Origin: a bacterium
GTDB taxonomy: Bacteria > Babelota > Babeliae > Babelales > JABDEC01
Length of the DNA: 6,833 nt
Assembly: GCA_947481115.1 (NCBI GenBank)
Contig: CANKEI010000045.1
Span: 1-6,833, forward strand
Reading direction: 5' to 3'
Shown here: one piece after another, positions 5,483 through 6,833 of the stretch
How the letters are laid out: each line of letters starts with the position of its first letter
Position numbering within the stretch: the first letter of the stretch is position 1
Position numbers and translations under genes: made by a program
The notes under the pieces: model-generated
What the model was told of the DNA's origin: nothing
Seen by the model: only the letters and a program-made list of their open reading frames with translations
The model's database searches: none

Positions 5483-6833
5483 ATGTTGCAAAAATTGCCT
5501 ATCAGCATCAGTGATTTTCACACGCTACGCACTGAAGATTATTTATATATCGATAAAACTAGCTATATTCATCAAATGCTTATCACTGGTTATAAATATT
5601 ATTTTTTAGCTAGACCGCGACGCTTTGGTAAATCTTTACTAGTGTCGACCCTATATGAAGTTTTAATTGGTAATAAAATTTTATTTGAAAATCTAGCCAT
5701 TGCCAATACTGATTATAGTTGGAAACCACATGGTGTCATAAAACTAGATTTTTCTATGCTAGAAGTTCAGAATGTTGCTAATTTTGATATTGAATTTAGT
5801 GAAATGTTAGTTAAGATCATTGATAAATACGAACTTCAAATTACAATTGATTTCTCTCGGCCAATTTCAGCTTTTCGTAATATCGTCTACGCGCTACATG
5901 CACAATTTGGATATGTAGCAATTTTAATCGATGAATATGACAGCCCAATTGTACAAAAAATAGATTATCCAGAACAATCCCTACAAATTCGTGATAACTT
6001 GCAAGCTTTATTCAGAACAATTAAAGGCCTTGGTCAATTAATCAATTTTGTATTTATCACGGGCGTAACTTCTTTTTCTAAAGCCGGTTTATTTTCAGGA
6101 TTAAATAATTTAGCAGTATTAACACTTGACTCTAAATATGGTGCTGTTTGTGGGTATACTGATACAGAAATTGATTACTATTTTAAATCATATCTAGCTG
6201 ATTGGGCCCAAAAAAATAATCATGATATTGCCATATTACGCGAGCAGCTTAGAGATTGGTATAATGGGTACAGTTTTAGTGAAACTATAGCCACTGTATA
6301 TAATCCCTTTTCAATCACCAATGCGATTGCTAAAAATAAATTTGAAAATTTTTGGACGCAATCAGGTACGCCAACTTTTTTAATTAGAGAACTCCAAAAA
6401 AAATATCGCGCTTCGGAATATAAGCTATTAGACCCAGAAAAATTTACCATTACCAATGATACATTAGGCGTTTTTGATATTGGCATGGTATCATTACCAG
6501 CTTTAATGTTTCAAACTGGTTATTTAACCATTACTAGTCATGATGCACAACGTGATATATATCGTTTAGGTTATCCTAATCGTGAAGTACGTACCGCTGC
6601 CAAAGATTATTTATTAGCCATTTTTACTGATACTGATGCTGCAGAAATTAAAGGTGTTGCCGCACAACTTTGGGAAGCCTGGAATAATAGTGATCTCGAT
6701 GAAGCCATGAGCTTATTACGGACATTGTTCGCTAAAGTACCGTACCCGCTCCATGTAAAATTAGAAAGTTTTTATCACAGTTTATTTCAAATGATTTGCA
6801 CAACAGCTAATATTAAGTCACAGTCTGAGTATA
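5483..6833 (+). CDS. AAA-ATPase-like / PD-(D/E)XK nuclease family protein (DUF1703 type), 3' end outside the window
   Basis: An open frame of 450 codons runs off the window end. It begins LPISISDFHTLRTEDYLYID at residues 5-24, the usual start of AAA-ATPase-like (PF09820) proteins ('g..dF..l......YvDKT..I..l'). Walker A is ARPRRFGKS at 43-51, with Lys50 as the ATP-binding Lys. Walker B is ILIDEYD at 147-153, followed by SPI. ITGVTSFSKAGLFSGLNNL and WYNGYSF...VYNPFSI are further family signatures. Family members usually exceed 500 residues and end in a PD-(D/E)XK nuclease domain (DUF1703, PF08011); the window stops at about the point where that domain's motifs should begin, so its integrity cannot be judged. 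The biological role of the family is not established. It is often amplified in host-associated bacteria. No signal peptide is present, unlike the five genes before it. Confidence 0.85.
   Translation, partial: MLQKLPISISDFHTLRTEDYLYIDKTSYIHQMLITGYKYYFLARPRRFGKSLLVSTLYEVLIGNKILFENLAIANTDYSWKPHGVIKLDFSMLEVQNVANFDIEFSEMLVKIIDKYELQITIDFSRPISAFRNIVYALHAQFGYVAILIDEYDSPIVQKIDYPEQSLQIRDNLQALFRTIKGLGQLINFVFITGVTSFSKAGLFSGLNNLAVLTLDSKYGAVCGYTDTEIDYYFKSYLADWAQKNNHDIAILREQLRDWYNGYSFSETIATVYNPFSITNAIAKNKFENFWTQSGTPTFLIRELQKKYRASEYKLLDPEKFTITNDTLGVFDIGMVSLPALMFQTGYLTITSHDAQRDIYRLGYPNREVRTAAKDYLLAIFTDTDAAEIKGVAAQLWEAWNNSDLDEAMSLLRTLFAKVPYPLHVKLESFYHSLFQMICTTANIKSQSEY

Noticed and set aside
6220..6486. Reverse-strand frame of 88 codons
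   Set aside because: It is antisense to the conserved AAA-ATPase-like coding region, whose motifs continue through this stretch.

Overview
The window is AT-rich and gene-dense. It looks like part of the genome of a host-associated bacterium, and the candidatus phylum Dependentiae (TM6/Babeliales) fits best. Two things suggest this: a run of small glycosyltransferases that each start with a secretion signal, and a neighbouring AAA-ATPase/PD-(D/E)XK protein of a family that is amplified in intracellular and protist-associated bacteria. The taxonomic call is inference from protein style only; there is no rRNA or other phylogenetic marker here.

Layout. Positions 1-140 hold the end of a broken DDE transposase (IS5-like), cut off just after its first catalytic Asp. 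After a non-coding 260-base gap come two forward genes: a GT2-like glycosyltransferase (401-1252) and a fucosyltransferase-like GT-B protein (1342-2508). Three reverse-strand genes face them: a GT-A-like protein (2509-3351), a GT8/DUF1647-like protein (3452-4438, GTG start) and a second, different GT2-like protein (4401-5222). The forward and reverse arrays meet tail to tail with no base between the stop codons. A 260-base gap then separates them from a forward AAA-ATPase-like gene (5483 to the window end), which is cut before its nuclease domain.

How the genes fit together. All five central proteins are recognisable or probable sugar transferases of at least four sequence families, and each begins with a charged stretch and a hydrophobic helix typical of a Sec signal peptide or signal anchor. 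Nucleotide-sugar-dependent enzymes normally work in the cytosol, because the donors are not present in the periplasm. An island made only of exported glycosyltransferases therefore raises the idea that they act outside the cell, for example in a eukaryotic host where such donors are available. Part of this is visible (signal-like N-termini, donor-site motifs, clustering); the effector role is a hypothesis.
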